Positions 6,933-16,154 of a stretch of 64,000 nt of DNA are shown here, one piece after another. How positions within the stretch are numbered: position 1 is the first letter of the stretch; each line of letters opens with the position of its first letter. The stretch comes from Mesorhizobium sp. M2A.F.Ca.ET.046.03.2.1. GTDB taxonomy: Bacteria > Pseudomonadota > Alphaproteobacteria > Rhizobiales > Rhizobiaceae. The stretch spans positions 1,612,001 through 1,676,000 of the forward strand of contig NZ_CP034449.1 of the NCBI RefSeq assembly GCF_003952425.1, read 5' to 3'. A model generated the notes under the pieces. It was not told the origin of the DNA and made no database searches. It was given only the letters and a program-made list of their open reading frames with translations. The position numbers were made by a program, and so were the translations under genes.

Positions 6933-8039
6933 GTGAAACGAGTATTGGTTACGGGAGGTTGCGGCTTCATCGGCCGCCACGTCGCCCAGGAACTCGCCGA
7001 CCATGGTTATCGCGTGCGCCTGCTCGATGCACTTGTCGACCAGGTACACGGCGCCGAAGCCATCAACCTTCCGACCGGAGCCGAGCTGATCAAGGGCGAC
7101 GTGCGCGATCGCGATGCGGTCGCCGAGGCGGTTTCGGATATCGACGCGGTCATCCACCTGGCGGCCGAGGTCGGCGTCGGCCAGTCCATGTACGAGATCG
7201 CCCGCTATGTCGGCACCAACGACCTCGGCACGGCGGTGCTGCTCGAGGCACTCATCAAGCATCCGGTCGAACGGATCGTCGTGGCATCCTCCATGAGCAT
7301 CTATGGCGAAGGCCTCTACCGGACTGCGGACGGCGAGCGGATGGATAATGCCCGACGCAAGCACGCTGACATCAAGGACGGCCTGTGGGATCTCAGATCG
7401 GCATCGGGCGAGGCCCTGTCGCCGATTCCCACGGACGAGGAGAAGCGGCCGGATCTCGCCTCGATCTACGCGCTGACCAAATACGCGCAGGAGCGCGCGG
7501 TGCTGATCTTCGGCCAGGCCTATGACATCGATGCGGTGGCGCTGCGCCTCTTCAACGTCTTCGGCGCCGGACAGGCGCTTTCCAATCCCTATACCGGCGT
7601 TCTCGCCAACTTCGCCTCGCGTCTCGCCAGCGGCAAGCGGCCGACGATCTTCGAGGACGGCGAGCAGAAGCGTGACTTCGTGCATGTGCGCGACGTCGCC
7701 ACCGCTTTCCGGCTTGCTCTGGAACAGCGCCAGGCCGCCGGCCATGCCATCAATATCGGCAGCGGCCACGCCTATTCGATCAGCGAAGTGGCTCGCCTGC
7801 TTGCCAGGGCGATGGGTATTCCCAAGCGCCCGCCTGAAATCCTGGGCAAGGCGCGCTCCGGCGATATCCGCAACTGCTTCGCCGACATTGCCAAGGCGCG
7901 CGAGCTGCTCGGCTTCGAGCCGAAGCATCGACTGGAAAATTCGCTCGGCGAATTCGCCGCCTGGGTTCGCAACAGCGTCGTCATCGACCGGGGCGCCGAC
8001 ATGCGGCGCGAGCTGGAAGAGCGAGGATTGGTCTCATGA
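6933..8039 (+). CDS. NAD-dependent nucleotide-sugar epimerase/dehydratase
   Basis: A 368-residue extended short-chain dehydrogenase. The Rossmann motif VTGGCGFIGRH is at residues 5-15, the catalytic Ser region is ASSMSIYGEG and the Tyr-x3-Lys motif is in YALTKY near residue 180. An Arg-rich substrate tail (LRLFNVFGAGQ) follows. It closely resembles UDP-glucose 4-epimerase-type enzymes, but the substrate cannot be fixed. GTG at 6933 is used because GGAG precedes it and the Rossmann strand begins at once; the longer frame from 6861 would overlap the promoter. It is the first gene of the cluster and overlaps the next by 4 bases. Confidence 0.88.
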   Translation: MKRVLVTGGCGFIGRHVAQELADHGYRVRLLDALVDQVHGAEAINLPTGAELIKGDVRDRDAVAEAVSDIDAVIHLAAEVGVGQSMYEIARYVGTNDLGTAVLLEALIKHPVERIVVASSMSIYGEGLYRTADGERMDNARRKHADIKDGLWDLRSASGEALSPIPTDEEKRPDLASIYALTKYAQERAVLIFGQAYDIDAVALRLFNVFGAGQALSNPYTGVLANFASRLASGKRPTIFEDGEQKRDFVHVRDVATAFRLALEQRQAAGHAINIGSGHAYSISEVARLLARAMGIPKRPPEILGKARSGDIRNCFADIAKARELLGFEPKHRLENSLGEFAAWVRNSVVIDRGADMRRELEERGLVS

Positions 8040-9109
8040 CCCAGACGCACCGCCCCGCCCGACAGGCGCCCGTGGCCGTTATCGGGGGCAGCGGCTTCAT
8101 CGGCTCCAACCTGGCCGACAGCCTGCTTTCCGATGGAGAGACAGTGCTGGTCGTCGACAATCTCAGCCGTCCAGGCGTCGAGCAGAATCTCGATTGGCTG
8201 GCGCAAAAGCATGGCGAGCGGCTGATCGTCGAAATCGTCGACATTCGCGATCTGAGCGCGTTGGCCACCGCACTGGCGCCGGCCAAAGCGATTTTCCATC
8301 TGGCCGCTCAAACAGCCGTGACGACCAGCCTGAGCGATCCTGCTGAAGACTTCGACATAAACCTCAAGGGGACGTTCAACGTGCTGGAAGCGGCCCGCGG
8401 CACCGGAGCTCCCGTGGTCTTCGCCAGCACCAACAAAGTCTATGGCAGCCTGCCCCAGATCGCGGTTCGGCAAGCCGACGATCACTATGAACCGCTCGAC
8501 GAGGAGGTGCGTACGAGCGGCGTCGCTGAGAAGGTCGGCCTTGATTTCTGCACGCCCTATGGCTGCTCGAAGGGCGCGGCGGATCAGTATGTGCTCGACT
8601 ATTCCAAGTCCTATGGCTTGCCGACGGCGGTGCTGCGTATGAGCTGCATCTACGGGCCGCGCCAGTTCGGCACCGAGGACCAGGGCTGGGTCGCGCATTT
8701 TCTTCTCAGCGCGCTGTCGGGCCGGCCGATCACCGTTTACGGCGACGGCCGGCAGGTGCGCGACATCCTGCATGTGTCCGATGCCGTGGCCGCCTATCGC
8801 GGCGTGCTCGCCAGGATCGAGGACCTGAAAGGCCAGGCGTTCAATCTGGGCGGCGGCCCGCGCAACGCGGTCAGCCTGCGCCTGCTGCTGGCGGAGATCG
8901 CCGACATGACCGGCAGCGACATCGCGATCCGCCACGACCACGAGCGCACCGGCGATCAGCCCTACTTCGTCGCCGATACGCGCAAGCTGCAAGCCACGAT
9001 CGGCTGGCAAGCGCATGTCCTATGGCGCGAAGGCGTCTGCGATCTCGCCAACTGGCTGCTGCGGCATCGGCTCCAATCGCGCCCCGAAGCCACGAGGTAC
9101 GTCGCATGA
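8036..9109 (+). CDS. NAD-dependent epimerase, CDP-paratose 2-epimerase-like
   Basis: A 357-residue extended SDR with IGGSGFIGSNLAD near the N-terminus, the active-site block ASTNKVYGSLPQ and YGCSKGAAD (Tyr-x3-Lys near residue 180). The downstream stretch SCIYGPRQFGTEDQGWVAHF is typical of CDP-paratose/tyvelose epimerases, which invert C2 of a nucleotide-linked sugar. It probably prepares an unusual hexose for the glycan. The start overlaps the previous stop as ATGA. The following radical SAM gene also overlaps by 4 bases, so the three are translationally coupled. Confidence 0.87.
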   Translation: MTQTHRPARQAPVAVIGGSGFIGSNLADSLLSDGETVLVVDNLSRPGVEQNLDWLAQKHGERLIVEIVDIRDLSALATALAPAKAIFHLAAQTAVTTSLSDPAEDFDINLKGTFNVLEAARGTGAPVVFASTNKVYGSLPQIAVRQADDHYEPLDEEVRTSGVAEKVGLDFCTPYGCSKGAADQYVLDYSKSYGLPTAVLRMSCIYGPRQFGTEDQGWVAHFLLSALSGRPITVYGDGRQVRDILHVSDAVAAYRGVLARIEDLKGQAFNLGGGPRNAVSLRLLLAEIADMTGSDIAIRHDHERTGDQPYFVADTRKLQATIGWQAHVLWREGVCDLANWLLRHRLQSRPEATRYVA

Positions 9110-10398
9110 AGGTAGCCCTGGTCAATCCGTTCTGGACGTATGAGCACAGCATCTATTTCGGCTGCCGCCAGCCGCATCTGCCGCTGGAGCTCGGCTATTC
9201 CAAAGCGATGTTGGAGGCCGATGGACACGACGTCCTGATGCTGGACGGACAATTGCAGGCCCTCGACAACGCGGCGCTGGCCGAGCAGGTGGCGTCATTC
9301 GCGCCGGACATGACGGTGGTGACCACCGCCCCGACCTATCTGTTCTGGCGCTGCGCGCCGCCGGAACTGCGTGTTCCCGGAGAATTCCTCAACCATCTCG
9401 CCGGGCGCGGCGGCCGCACGGTGGCGGTCGGACCGCACGGCTCGGCGACGCCGGCGCCCACCTTGCGCAAGCTCGGCGTCGATGTCGTCGTGCGCGGCGA
9501 ATGCGAGGAGGTCGTGGCTGAACTCGCGCGGCAAAGCGACTGGAGCAAGGTCGCGCATACGGCCAGCCTCCAGGGCGACGGTCTCGCCTGCAATGGCGGC
9601 GTTCATGTCAGCCCGTTCGTCGATCACCTGGCGCTCACCTGGCCGTCCGACTGGATCGCGGCGCATGGCCACCACCACCACAGGTTCGATACCGTCCAGA
9701 AGGGCGCCGGCGCCGAGGTGGAGGCCTCGCGCGGCTGTCCCTACAATTGCAGCTTCTGCGCCAAGATCGATTTTCGCGATGCCTATCGGCGCAGAAAGCA
9801 CGATGCCATCGTCGCCGAGATCGACGGGCTGATCGCGCAAGGCGTCGGCTACATCTATTTCATCGACGAAATCTTCCTGCCGCAGAAGGCGCTGCTGGAA
9901 GCGCTGGTCGATCGCGACGTTCAATTCGGCGTCCAGACGCGCATCGATCTGTGGAAGCCGGAACTGCTCGAGCTGCTCGGCGCGGCAGGCTGCGTCTCGA
10001 TCGAAGCAGGCCTTGAAAGCCTGACCGTCGAGGGCCGCGCGATGCTGGCCAAGCGCTGCCGCCTCGACACTGAGGACCTCGCAGCGCTTCTTATCGACGC
10101 CCGCCGCAACGTGCCTTTCGTCCAGGCCAATCTGATCGGCGTGGTTGAGGACGACCCGGCGCTGGTGGATTATTGGCGCAAGCACCTCATCGATCATGGC
10201 GTCTGGGCGAACGAGCCCGTGCCGCTCTACCCCTATCCGAGCTCGCCCAGCTATCGCGAACTCTGGGGCGAACCCGACGACCTCGCCTGGGAGCGCGCGC
10301 ATGAGCACTACCTCGCCTCCTTCCGCTCGTTCAGCGACATCCAGGACCAGCGCCCGCATGCGCTGGCCGAGTTGGAGTCCTCATGCTGCAATCACTGA
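9106..10398 (+). CDS. B12-binding-type radical SAM protein
   Basis: A 430-residue protein. Residues 1-190 have the layout of a cobalamin-binding Rossmann domain (MKVALVNPFW, LGYSKAMLEADGHDVLMLDG), although the classical DxHxxG lower-ligand motif is absent, as is usual in class B enzymes. The iron-sulfur motif is in RGCPYNCSFCAKI, C-x3-C-x2-C at about residues 211-218. Such enzymes methylate or rearrange unactivated carbons. Here it sits between an epimerase and a glycosyltransferase, so the substrate is presumably a sugar or lipid of the glycan. I recall a TIGRFAM model for a B12/radical SAM protein of a so-called rhizo-twelve system, which would fit, but could not check. Confidence 0.87.
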   Translation: MKVALVNPFWTYEHSIYFGCRQPHLPLELGYSKAMLEADGHDVLMLDGQLQALDNAALAEQVASFAPDMTVVTTAPTYLFWRCAPPELRVPGEFLNHLAGRGGRTVAVGPHGSATPAPTLRKLGVDVVVRGECEEVVAELARQSDWSKVAHTASLQGDGLACNGGVHVSPFVDHLALTWPSDWIAAHGHHHHRFDTVQKGAGAEVEASRGCPYNCSFCAKIDFRDAYRRRKHDAIVAEIDGLIAQGVGYIYFIDEIFLPQKALLEALVDRDVQFGVQTRIDLWKPELLELLGAAGCVSIEAGLESLTVEGRAMLAKRCRLDTEDLAALLIDARRNVPFVQANLIGVVEDDPALVDYWRKHLIDHGVWANEPVPLYPYPSSPSYRELWGEPDDLAWERAHEHYLASFRSFSDIQDQRPHALAELESSCCNH

Positions 10399-11483
10399 TC
10401 CATCGTCCGCGGCGCATCCTGATGACGACCGACGCCGTCGGCGGGGTGTGGCGCTACTCGCTCGACCTGGCTCGCGAGCTGGCGGCCGGCGGCGACAGCA
10501 TCGTGCTTGCCGGGCTGGGGCCGGAGCCTTCCCCGGAGCAGGCGCGTGAGGCGCAGTCTTTCGCCACGCTGGTTTGGCTGAAAAGCCCGCCGGACTGGAT
10601 GACGCGCGATGAAAAAGATCTCGACCGCTTGCCGGGCGAATTGCGAAGCCTTGCCAAGACCTATGCGATCGATCTCGTCCATCTCAATGCGCCGGCGCAA
10701 GCCGCCGGACTTGATCTGACATGTCCCATCGTCGCGGTCTCGCATTCATGCGTGGCCACCTGGCTGCACGCGGTGCGTGGGCAGGCGCCGGCGGACGCCT
10801 GGTCCTGGCAGCGAGATCGCAACAGGGCCGGATTCGATCGCGCCGATGTCGTTATCGCTCCGAGCCGAAGCCATGCCGAGATGCTCCAAGCCTGCTACGG
10901 CGCGATCGCAGGCTTGGGCGTCGTCCATAATGGCGCCCTGCCCGGCCCGAGGCCGGGACGGCGCGAGCGTTTTGTCTTCGCTGCCGCGCGCTGGTGGGAC
11001 GAGGGCAAGAACGCGGCATCGCTCGACGCCGCCGCCGCGCTCTGCGCCTGGCCCGTTCAGGCCGCCGGTCCGCTCGCCGGCCCCGACGGACAGCGCGCCC
11101 GTTTCGACCACTGCGTCTCTCTCGGTTCAATCGACCACCGCGAGGTTCGGCGCCGCATGAGGCGGGCCGGCATCTTCGTGTCAACTTCCATCTACGAGCC
11201 CTTCGGGCTGGCCGCCCTGGAGGCAGCGCTCTCGGCCACGCCGCTGGTGCTCGCCGATATCGCGACCTACCGCGAGATCTGGGACGGCGCGGCCATGTTC
11301 TTCAACTCGCGTGATCCACACGCGCTGGCCGGCTGCATCGAGAGCCTGTCCCGTGACGAAAGCTTGCGGCGCAAGCTCGGCAGGCGCGCCGCGCGGCAGG
11401 CACGCAAATTCTCGCTGGGCAAGCAAGTGAGGATGATGCGCGACATCTACAATCGGGCGGCGCTGACCGCAGCGGGGCGTTGA
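10383..11483 (+). CDS. Glycosyltransferase family 4 protein
   Basis: A 366-residue GT-B fold protein. The N-terminal domain starts MTTDAVGGVWRYSLDLAREL from residue 14, a typical glycogen synthase-like acceptor loop. The C-terminal donor domain has FAAARWWDEGKN and the nucleotide-sugar binding E-x7-E motif in YEPFGLAALEAAL near residues 273-281. It transfers a sugar from an NDP-sugar to the growing glycan in the cytoplasm. The gene overlaps the radical SAM gene by 16 bases if the first ATG is used; a start at 10422 is also possible. Confidence 0.88.
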   Translation: MLQSLIHRPRRILMTTDAVGGVWRYSLDLARELAAGGDSIVLAGLGPEPSPEQAREAQSFATLVWLKSPPDWMTRDEKDLDRLPGELRSLAKTYAIDLVHLNAPAQAAGLDLTCPIVAVSHSCVATWLHAVRGQAPADAWSWQRDRNRAGFDRADVVIAPSRSHAEMLQACYGAIAGLGVVHNGALPGPRPGRRERFVFAAARWWDEGKNAASLDAAAALCAWPVQAAGPLAGPDGQRARFDHCVSLGSIDHREVRRRMRRAGIFVSTSIYEPFGLAALEAALSATPLVLADIATYREIWDGAAMFFNSRDPHALAGCIESLSRDESLRRKLGRRAARQARKFSLGKQVRMMRDIYNRAALTAAGR

Positions 11484-11485
11484 CC

Positions 11486-12616
11486 ATGCGTTTTCTGTTC
11501 TACACCCATTCGGCGGTTTCCGACTGGAACCACGGCAACGCGCACTTCCAGCGCGGCATCATGCGCGAGCTTGTGGCGCGCGGCCATGAGGTGATCGCGC
11601 TGGAGCCCGCCGACGGCTGGAGCCGATCGAACCTGCTCGCCCAGCAAGGCCCCTTCGCCGTCGAGCGCTTCCGCAAGGATTTTCCGGAATTGATGGCGGT
11701 GACCTACGACGCGGGTTTCCAGCATGAGTCCTGGCTCGCCGGCGCAGATATCGTCATCGTTCATGAATGGACTGACCCTGAGCTCGTCGCTCGCATCGGC
11801 CGCATTCGGGGCCGGGGTGGCGATTTCACGCTGCTGTTCCATGACACCCATCATCGCGCCGTATCGGCGACGCAGGCGATCGCGGTGCTTCAGCTCGAGC
11901 ATTATGACGGGGTTCTGGTCTTCGGCGAAGTGCTGCGGGAGAGCTATCTTCGTGCCGGCTGGGGCAGACGGGTCTTCACCTGGCATGAGGCGGCGGACGA
12001 ACGGCTGTTCAAGCCGCTGCCCGAGATCGACCGTGAGTCTGATCTCGTCTGGATCGGCAATTGGGGCGACGACGAACGCAGCGCCGAGATCGCCGAGTTC
12101 CTGATCGAGCCCGCGCACGCCCTCGCGCCGTCGGGAACCGTGCACGGCGTGCGCTATCCGCCGGATGCGCTGACGGCCCTCGCGGATACCGGCTTGCGCT
12201 ATGAAGGCTGGATCGCCAATGCCGACGTGCCGAAGGCCTTCGCCCGGCATCGCGTCACCATGCACATCCCACGCCGGCCCTACCGGGAGAGCCTGCCGGG
12301 CATTCCCACCATTCGCATGTTCGAGGCGCTGGCCTGCGGCATTCCGCTTGTGTCTGCGCCATGGTCGGATGTCGAAGGCCTGTTCCGCTCCGGAACGGAT
12401 TTCCTCTTCGCCCGAAACGGCGCCGAGATGCGAGACCACCTCCGCGACGTGCTGAACGATCGCCAGCTAGCGGACGCGCTGGCCGCATCGGGCCTGGAGA
12501 CCATCCAGGCGCGGCACACATGCCGGCATCGCGGCGACGAGCTGTTCGACATCCTCGCCGCATGCGGCAATCGCGCGGCGGCTGAAATCAAGCCTGCAAG
12601 GGAGGCGGCCGCATGA
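11486..12616 (+). CDS. CgeB-like glycosyltransferase (paralogue 1 of 4)
   Basis: A 376-residue protein of the CgeB/glycosyltransferase group with a GT-B-like C-terminal domain. It begins MRFLFYTHSAVSDWNHGNAH, and the C-terminal half has PTIRMFEALACGIPLVSAPW, the donor-binding signature of the group. The ATG at 11486 is used because the TTG two codons earlier overlaps the previous stop. Three other members (12613, 13704, 19755) share the plan: an N-terminal Asn-Gly-asparagine-rich loop and a C-terminal FEA-CG block. This copy is the most diverged. The donor and acceptor are unknown. Confidence 0.85.
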   Translation: MRFLFYTHSAVSDWNHGNAHFQRGIMRELVARGHEVIALEPADGWSRSNLLAQQGPFAVERFRKDFPELMAVTYDAGFQHESWLAGADIVIVHEWTDPELVARIGRIRGRGGDFTLLFHDTHHRAVSATQAIAVLQLEHYDGVLVFGEVLRESYLRAGWGRRVFTWHEAADERLFKPLPEIDRESDLVWIGNWGDDERSAEIAEFLIEPAHALAPSGTVHGVRYPPDALTALADTGLRYEGWIANADVPKAFARHRVTMHIPRRPYRESLPGIPTIRMFEALACGIPLVSAPWSDVEGLFRSGTDFLFARNGAEMRDHLRDVLNDRQLADALAASGLETIQARHTCRHRGDELFDILAACGNRAAAEIKPAREAAA

Positions 12617-13707
12617 AGATTGCCTTTTACGGATCGAGCCTTCTGTCGTCCTACTGGAACGGCGCCGCCACCTATTACCGCGGCCTGCTCAAGGCACTGT
12701 CGCAGAGCGGCTATGACATCGTCTTCTATGAGCCCGACGTCTACGACCGGCAGAAGCATCGCGACATCGAAGCTCCGGACTGGTGCAGCGTCGTGGTCTA
12801 CGAGCCGACTCCGCATGCGCTGATGCAGGTCGCCTCGCGCGCCGCGCAGGCAGACGTTGTCGTCAAGGCAAGCGGCGTCGGCTTCGAAGACGATGCGCTG
12901 CTGCGGGCAGTCCTCGACAATGCCCGCCCGGACGCGCTGACCGTTTTCTGGGATGTCGACGCGCCGGCGACCCTGAGCGAGTTGCGCAACGACGCCGAAC
13001 ACCCGTTGCATGAGGCACTGAAGAGGATCGGCATCGTGCTGACTTACGGCGGCGGCGACCCGGTCGTCTGGGATTATCGTGCGCTCGGCGCCGCGGAATG
13101 CGTGCCGATCTACAACGCGCTCGATCCTGAGACGCATCATCCGGTCGCCGCAAATCCGCGCTTTGCCTGCGACCTGGCCTTCCTCGGCAATCGGCTGCCC
13201 GACCGTGAGGCGCGCGTCGACGCCTTCTTCCTCGACCCGGCCCGCAGGCTCGGCAGCCAGCGCTTCCTGCTGGGCGGTTCCGGCTGGGACGACAAGTCCC
13301 TGCCCCCGAATGTCTCATGGCTGGGGCATGTCGGCACCAACGATCACAACGCCTTCAACGTCACGCCGAAGGCCGTGCTCAACATCAGCCGCGACAGCAT
13401 GGCGGCCAACGGGTTTTCGCCCGCGACCCGTGTCTTCGAGGCGGCGGGGGCCGGCGCGTGCCTTCTGACCGACGCCTGGCTCGGCATCGAATTTTTCCTG
13501 ACCCCCGGCGAAGAGATCCTGGTCGCCCGCGACGGGGCCGATGTCGCCGAGATCATGCGCACGCTGACGCCACAGCGGGCGGAGGCGATCGGCGCGGCAG
13601 CGCTGCGGCGCGTTCGGGCCGAGCATACCTACACGCTGAGGGCTCGGCTGGTGGACGACATCTTCAAGGCGCATTTCGAGCGCCGCGCAATGGAGGCTGC
13701 GGAATGA
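12613..13707 (+). CDS. CgeB-like glycosyltransferase (paralogue 2 of 4)
   Basis: A 364-residue protein starting MKIAFYGSSLLSSYWNGAAT and ending with a donor domain containing ATRVFEAAGAGACLLTDAW and FFLTPGEEILVARDG. A central block (VFWDVDAPATLSELRND) is shared with the copies at 13704 and 19755 (FYDIDTPVTLARV and FYDLDTPVTLASI), so these three form one subfamily. The start overlaps the previous stop as ATGA. The spore-coat role implied by the name CgeB is not relevant here; the activity is probably glycosyl transfer. Confidence 0.86.
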   Translation: MKIAFYGSSLLSSYWNGAATYYRGLLKALSQSGYDIVFYEPDVYDRQKHRDIEAPDWCSVVVYEPTPHALMQVASRAAQADVVVKASGVGFEDDALLRAVLDNARPDALTVFWDVDAPATLSELRNDAEHPLHEALKRIGIVLTYGGGDPVVWDYRALGAAECVPIYNALDPETHHPVAANPRFACDLAFLGNRLPDREARVDAFFLDPARRLGSQRFLLGGSGWDDKSLPPNVSWLGHVGTNDHNAFNVTPKAVLNISRDSMAANGFSPATRVFEAAGAGACLLTDAWLGIEFFLTPGEEILVARDGADVAEIMRTLTPQRAEAIGAAALRRVRAEHTYTLRARLVDDIFKAHFERRAMEAAE

Positions 13708-14813
13708 CGAAACCGCTCGACATCGTTTTCCTTGGGCTCTCCCTGTCTTCGTCCTGGGGCAACGGCCATGCGACGACTTTCCGCGGATTGCTGCGCGCGC
13801 TCAACGATCTCGGCCATCGCGTCACCTTCCTCGAACGCGACGTCTCCTGGTACGCGCATCATCGGGACCTGCGCGATCCCGATTTCTGCGACTTGCGCTA
13901 CTACGAGACAGTCTCGGAGCTGCGCCGAAACCACCGGCGGGAGCTGCAGCGCGCCGATGCAGTGGTGATAGGCTCCTTCGTGCCGGAAGGCAGGGTGATC
14001 ATCGACGATCTTGCTTCGCTCTGCACGGGGCAGTTCTGCTTTTATGACATCGACACACCGGTGACGCTGGCGCGGGTTGCCGATGACGATTGCGACTATC
14101 TTGCCCGCAGGCAGATTCCCTATTTCGACGTCTACTTCTCCTTCACCGGCGGACCGACGCTGGAGCGGCTGGAGTCCGAGTTCGGCGCGCGCCGGGCGGA
14201 GGCGCTCTACTGCTCCGTCGATCCGACGCGACATCGTCGCACCAGACACGCCATCGAATGGGACCTTGGCTATCTTGGCACCTACAGCGCCGATCGCCAG
14301 CCCTCATTGGAAGCGCTGCTTCTGGAGCCTGCGCGACGCCTGCCCGACCGCCGCTTCGTCGTCGCCGGCTCGCAATATCCCTCCGATATCGCCTGGCCGG
14401 ACAATGTCGAGCGGATCGAGCACCTGCCGCCTTCTGGACATGCCGCCTTCTACAGCCGCCAGCGCTATACGCTGAACCTTACGCGGGCGTCGATGATCGC
14501 GGCCGGATGGTCGCCCAGCGTGCGGCTTTTCGAAGCCGCTGCCTGCGGCACGCCGATCATAAGCGACCGCTGGCCCGGGCTCGACGATTTCTTCCCGGGA
14601 CCGGCGATCGAGACGGCAGCTTTTGCCGCAGATGTCGAGGAGATCCTCAGCGCCAAATCCGAGCGGGCAAGGCTCGACATGGCCAGACGGGCGCGCGAGG
14701 CGGTGCTTTCAAGACATACCGCCATGGCAAGGGCACGTGAATTCGTTTCGGCGCTGACGCCGTCTGTGGGGATGCGTCCGGCGGTCGATCTTGACGTCGA
14801 AAGTGCGGCATGA
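13704..14813 (+). CDS. CgeB-like glycosyltransferase (paralogue 3 of 4)
   Basis: A 369-residue protein. The N-terminal loop LSLSSSWGNGHATTFRGLLR is almost the same as in the copy at 19755. The middle carries FYDIDTPVTLARV and the donor domain carries VRLFEAAACGTPIISDRW. The ATG at 13704 overlaps the preceding TGA; an in-frame extension back to 13317 is a shadow of the previous gene. It is likely to act on the same pathway intermediate series as its neighbours. The fourth paralogue lies 5 kb away after the inositol genes. Confidence 0.87.
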   Translation: MTKPLDIVFLGLSLSSSWGNGHATTFRGLLRALNDLGHRVTFLERDVSWYAHHRDLRDPDFCDLRYYETVSELRRNHRRELQRADAVVIGSFVPEGRVIIDDLASLCTGQFCFYDIDTPVTLARVADDDCDYLARRQIPYFDVYFSFTGGPTLERLESEFGARRAEALYCSVDPTRHRRTRHAIEWDLGYLGTYSADRQPSLEALLLEPARRLPDRRFVVAGSQYPSDIAWPDNVERIEHLPPSGHAAFYSRQRYTLNLTRASMIAAGWSPSVRLFEAAACGTPIISDRWPGLDDFFPGPAIETAAFAADVEEILSAKSERARLDMARRAREAVLSRHTAMARAREFVSALTPSVGMRPAVDLDVESAA

Positions 14814-15871
14814 GCGGCAGACAGGAGACCATCGATATGCGGCGATCTAAAAGGGCTGAACAAAGAAGGACCGCGCTTGTTGCCGGCGGTGCCGGTTTCC
14901 TCGGTTCGCATTTATGCGAGGCGCTGCTGCATGACGGCTATCGCGTGATCTGCGTCGACAATTTCCTCACCGGCAGAATGGAGAATATCAGTTCGCTGGT
15001 TGGCCAGGCGCGCTTTCGACTGATCGAGCAGGACGTTTGCACCCCTCTGGAACTCGGTGAACCTGTCGATCGCGTTTTTAACCTGGCCTGCGCGGCATCG
15101 CCGCCTCGCTATCAGGCCGACCCGATCCACACGACGCGGACCTGTGTGATCGGGACTCTCAACCTTTTGGAGCTCGCCGCCGGCAGCGGCGCCCGCTTCC
15201 TGCAAGCATCGACCAGCGAAGTCTATGGCGATCCGGAACAGCATCCGCAGCGCGAGGACTATGTCGGCCACGTCAACTGCACCGGACCGCGAGCCTGTTA
15301 CGACGAGGGCAAGCGCGCCGCCGAAACGCTCTGCTTCGATTATCAGCGCGCCGAGATGGCGGATATTCGCGTCGCGCGCATCTTCAACACCTATGGGCCG
15401 AGGATGGACCCCGCCGACGGCCGTATCGTCTCCAATCTGGTCATGCAGGCGATCGAGAAGCGGCCGCTGACGATCTTCGGCGATGGCCGGCAGACCCGCT
15501 CCTTCTGCTATGTCACCGATCTGGTCGAGGGCTTGCGCCGCCTGATGGATGTCGACCCCAATCCACGCCAGCCAGTCAATCTCGGCAATCCCGGGGAGTT
15601 TTCGATCCTTGAGCTGGCAAGACTGGTGCGCGAGCTGACCGGCACCAGATCGCCCGTGAAATTCCTGCCTCTGCCTGAGGACGACCCGCGCCGCCGGCGC
15701 CCCGACATAGGCCGCGCAAAGGCGCTTCTCGGCTGGTCGCCCGAGGTGCCTCTCAGGCAAGGCCTGCTGCAGACGATCGTCTACTTTTCAGGGGTGGACG
15801 ATCTGGCGATCGCGCCCGTCACTGCAATCGACAGGGCGGGTGGGGGAAAGCTGCAGAACCTGCAGCTCTAA
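14810..15871 (+). CDS. UDP-glucuronate decarboxylase-like (UDP-xylose synthase) protein
   Basis: A 353-residue extended SDR. Family signatures are VAGGAGFLGSHLCEALL, VDNFLTGRMENI, FNLACAASPPRYQADPIH and the active-site pair TSEVYGDP and CYDEGKRAAE (Tyr-x3-Lys near residue 165). These are typical of UXS enzymes that convert UDP-glucuronate to UDP-xylose with bound NAD. The product would supply xylose to one of the glycosyltransferases, consistent with the beta-xylosidase-like gene at 22415. The start overlaps the previous gene by 4 bases. It is the last gene of the first sub-operon. Confidence 0.9.
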   Translation: MSGRQETIDMRRSKRAEQRRTALVAGGAGFLGSHLCEALLHDGYRVICVDNFLTGRMENISSLVGQARFRLIEQDVCTPLELGEPVDRVFNLACAASPPRYQADPIHTTRTCVIGTLNLLELAAGSGARFLQASTSEVYGDPEQHPQREDYVGHVNCTGPRACYDEGKRAAETLCFDYQRAEMADIRVARIFNTYGPRMDPADGRIVSNLVMQAIEKRPLTIFGDGRQTRSFCYVTDLVEGLRRLMDVDPNPRQPVNLGNPGEFSILELARLVRELTGTRSPVKFLPLPEDDPRRRRPDIGRAKALLGWSPEVPLRQGLLQTIVYFSGVDDLAIAPVTAIDRAGGGKLQNLQL

Positions 15872-15896
15872 AGCAGCGGCATCTTTTCACCGGGGC

Positions 15897-15921
15897 GGAA
15901 CAACCACCCGACATCGCGGTT
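15897..15921 (+). promoter_or_regulatory. EcfG/RpoE2-type promoter for the small gene at 15952
   Basis: GGAAC at 15897-15901, a 17-base spacer, GTT at 15919-15921. The GTG start at 15952 follows with GGAGG in the leader. Confidence 0.72.
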
Positions 15922-15951
15922 GGGCATGACAACCGCGATGGAGGACGAGCT

Positions 15952-16137
15952 GTGAAGCCGAAGCGATCAGTCAACGACATCGACCAGATGGCGGCGGCGG
16001 AAACCGCCGCGTTCCTGCGAAGAGCTTCCATCACCTATCTCGAGTGTTGCGTCAGCCTGATGATGACGCATCTGCGACGGGAAGAAGTGGCAAGCATCCT
16101 GGAGCAGGAAGCCGATATGCTGCGCAGGCTCGACTGA
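15952..16137 (+). CDS. 61-residue small hypothetical protein
   Basis: It starts at GTG, preceded by ATGGAGGACGAGC, which gives a GGAGG ribosome site about 8 bases away. The product is one or two helices: a polar N-terminus (MKPKRSVNDIDQMAAAETAA), a Cys-containing hydrophobic centre (YLECCVSLMMTHL) and an acidic C-terminal helix (EEVASILEQEADMLRRLD). I recognise no family. Its own EcfG-type promoter and its position between two operons of the glycan cluster suggest a regulatory or stress role. It converges with the kinase-fusion gene after 17 bp. Confidence 0.65.
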   Translation: MKPKRSVNDIDQMAAAETAAFLRRASITYLECCVSLMMTHLRREEVASILEQEADMLRRLD

Positions 16138-16154
16138 CCCAGCGGGCTTGGCTT

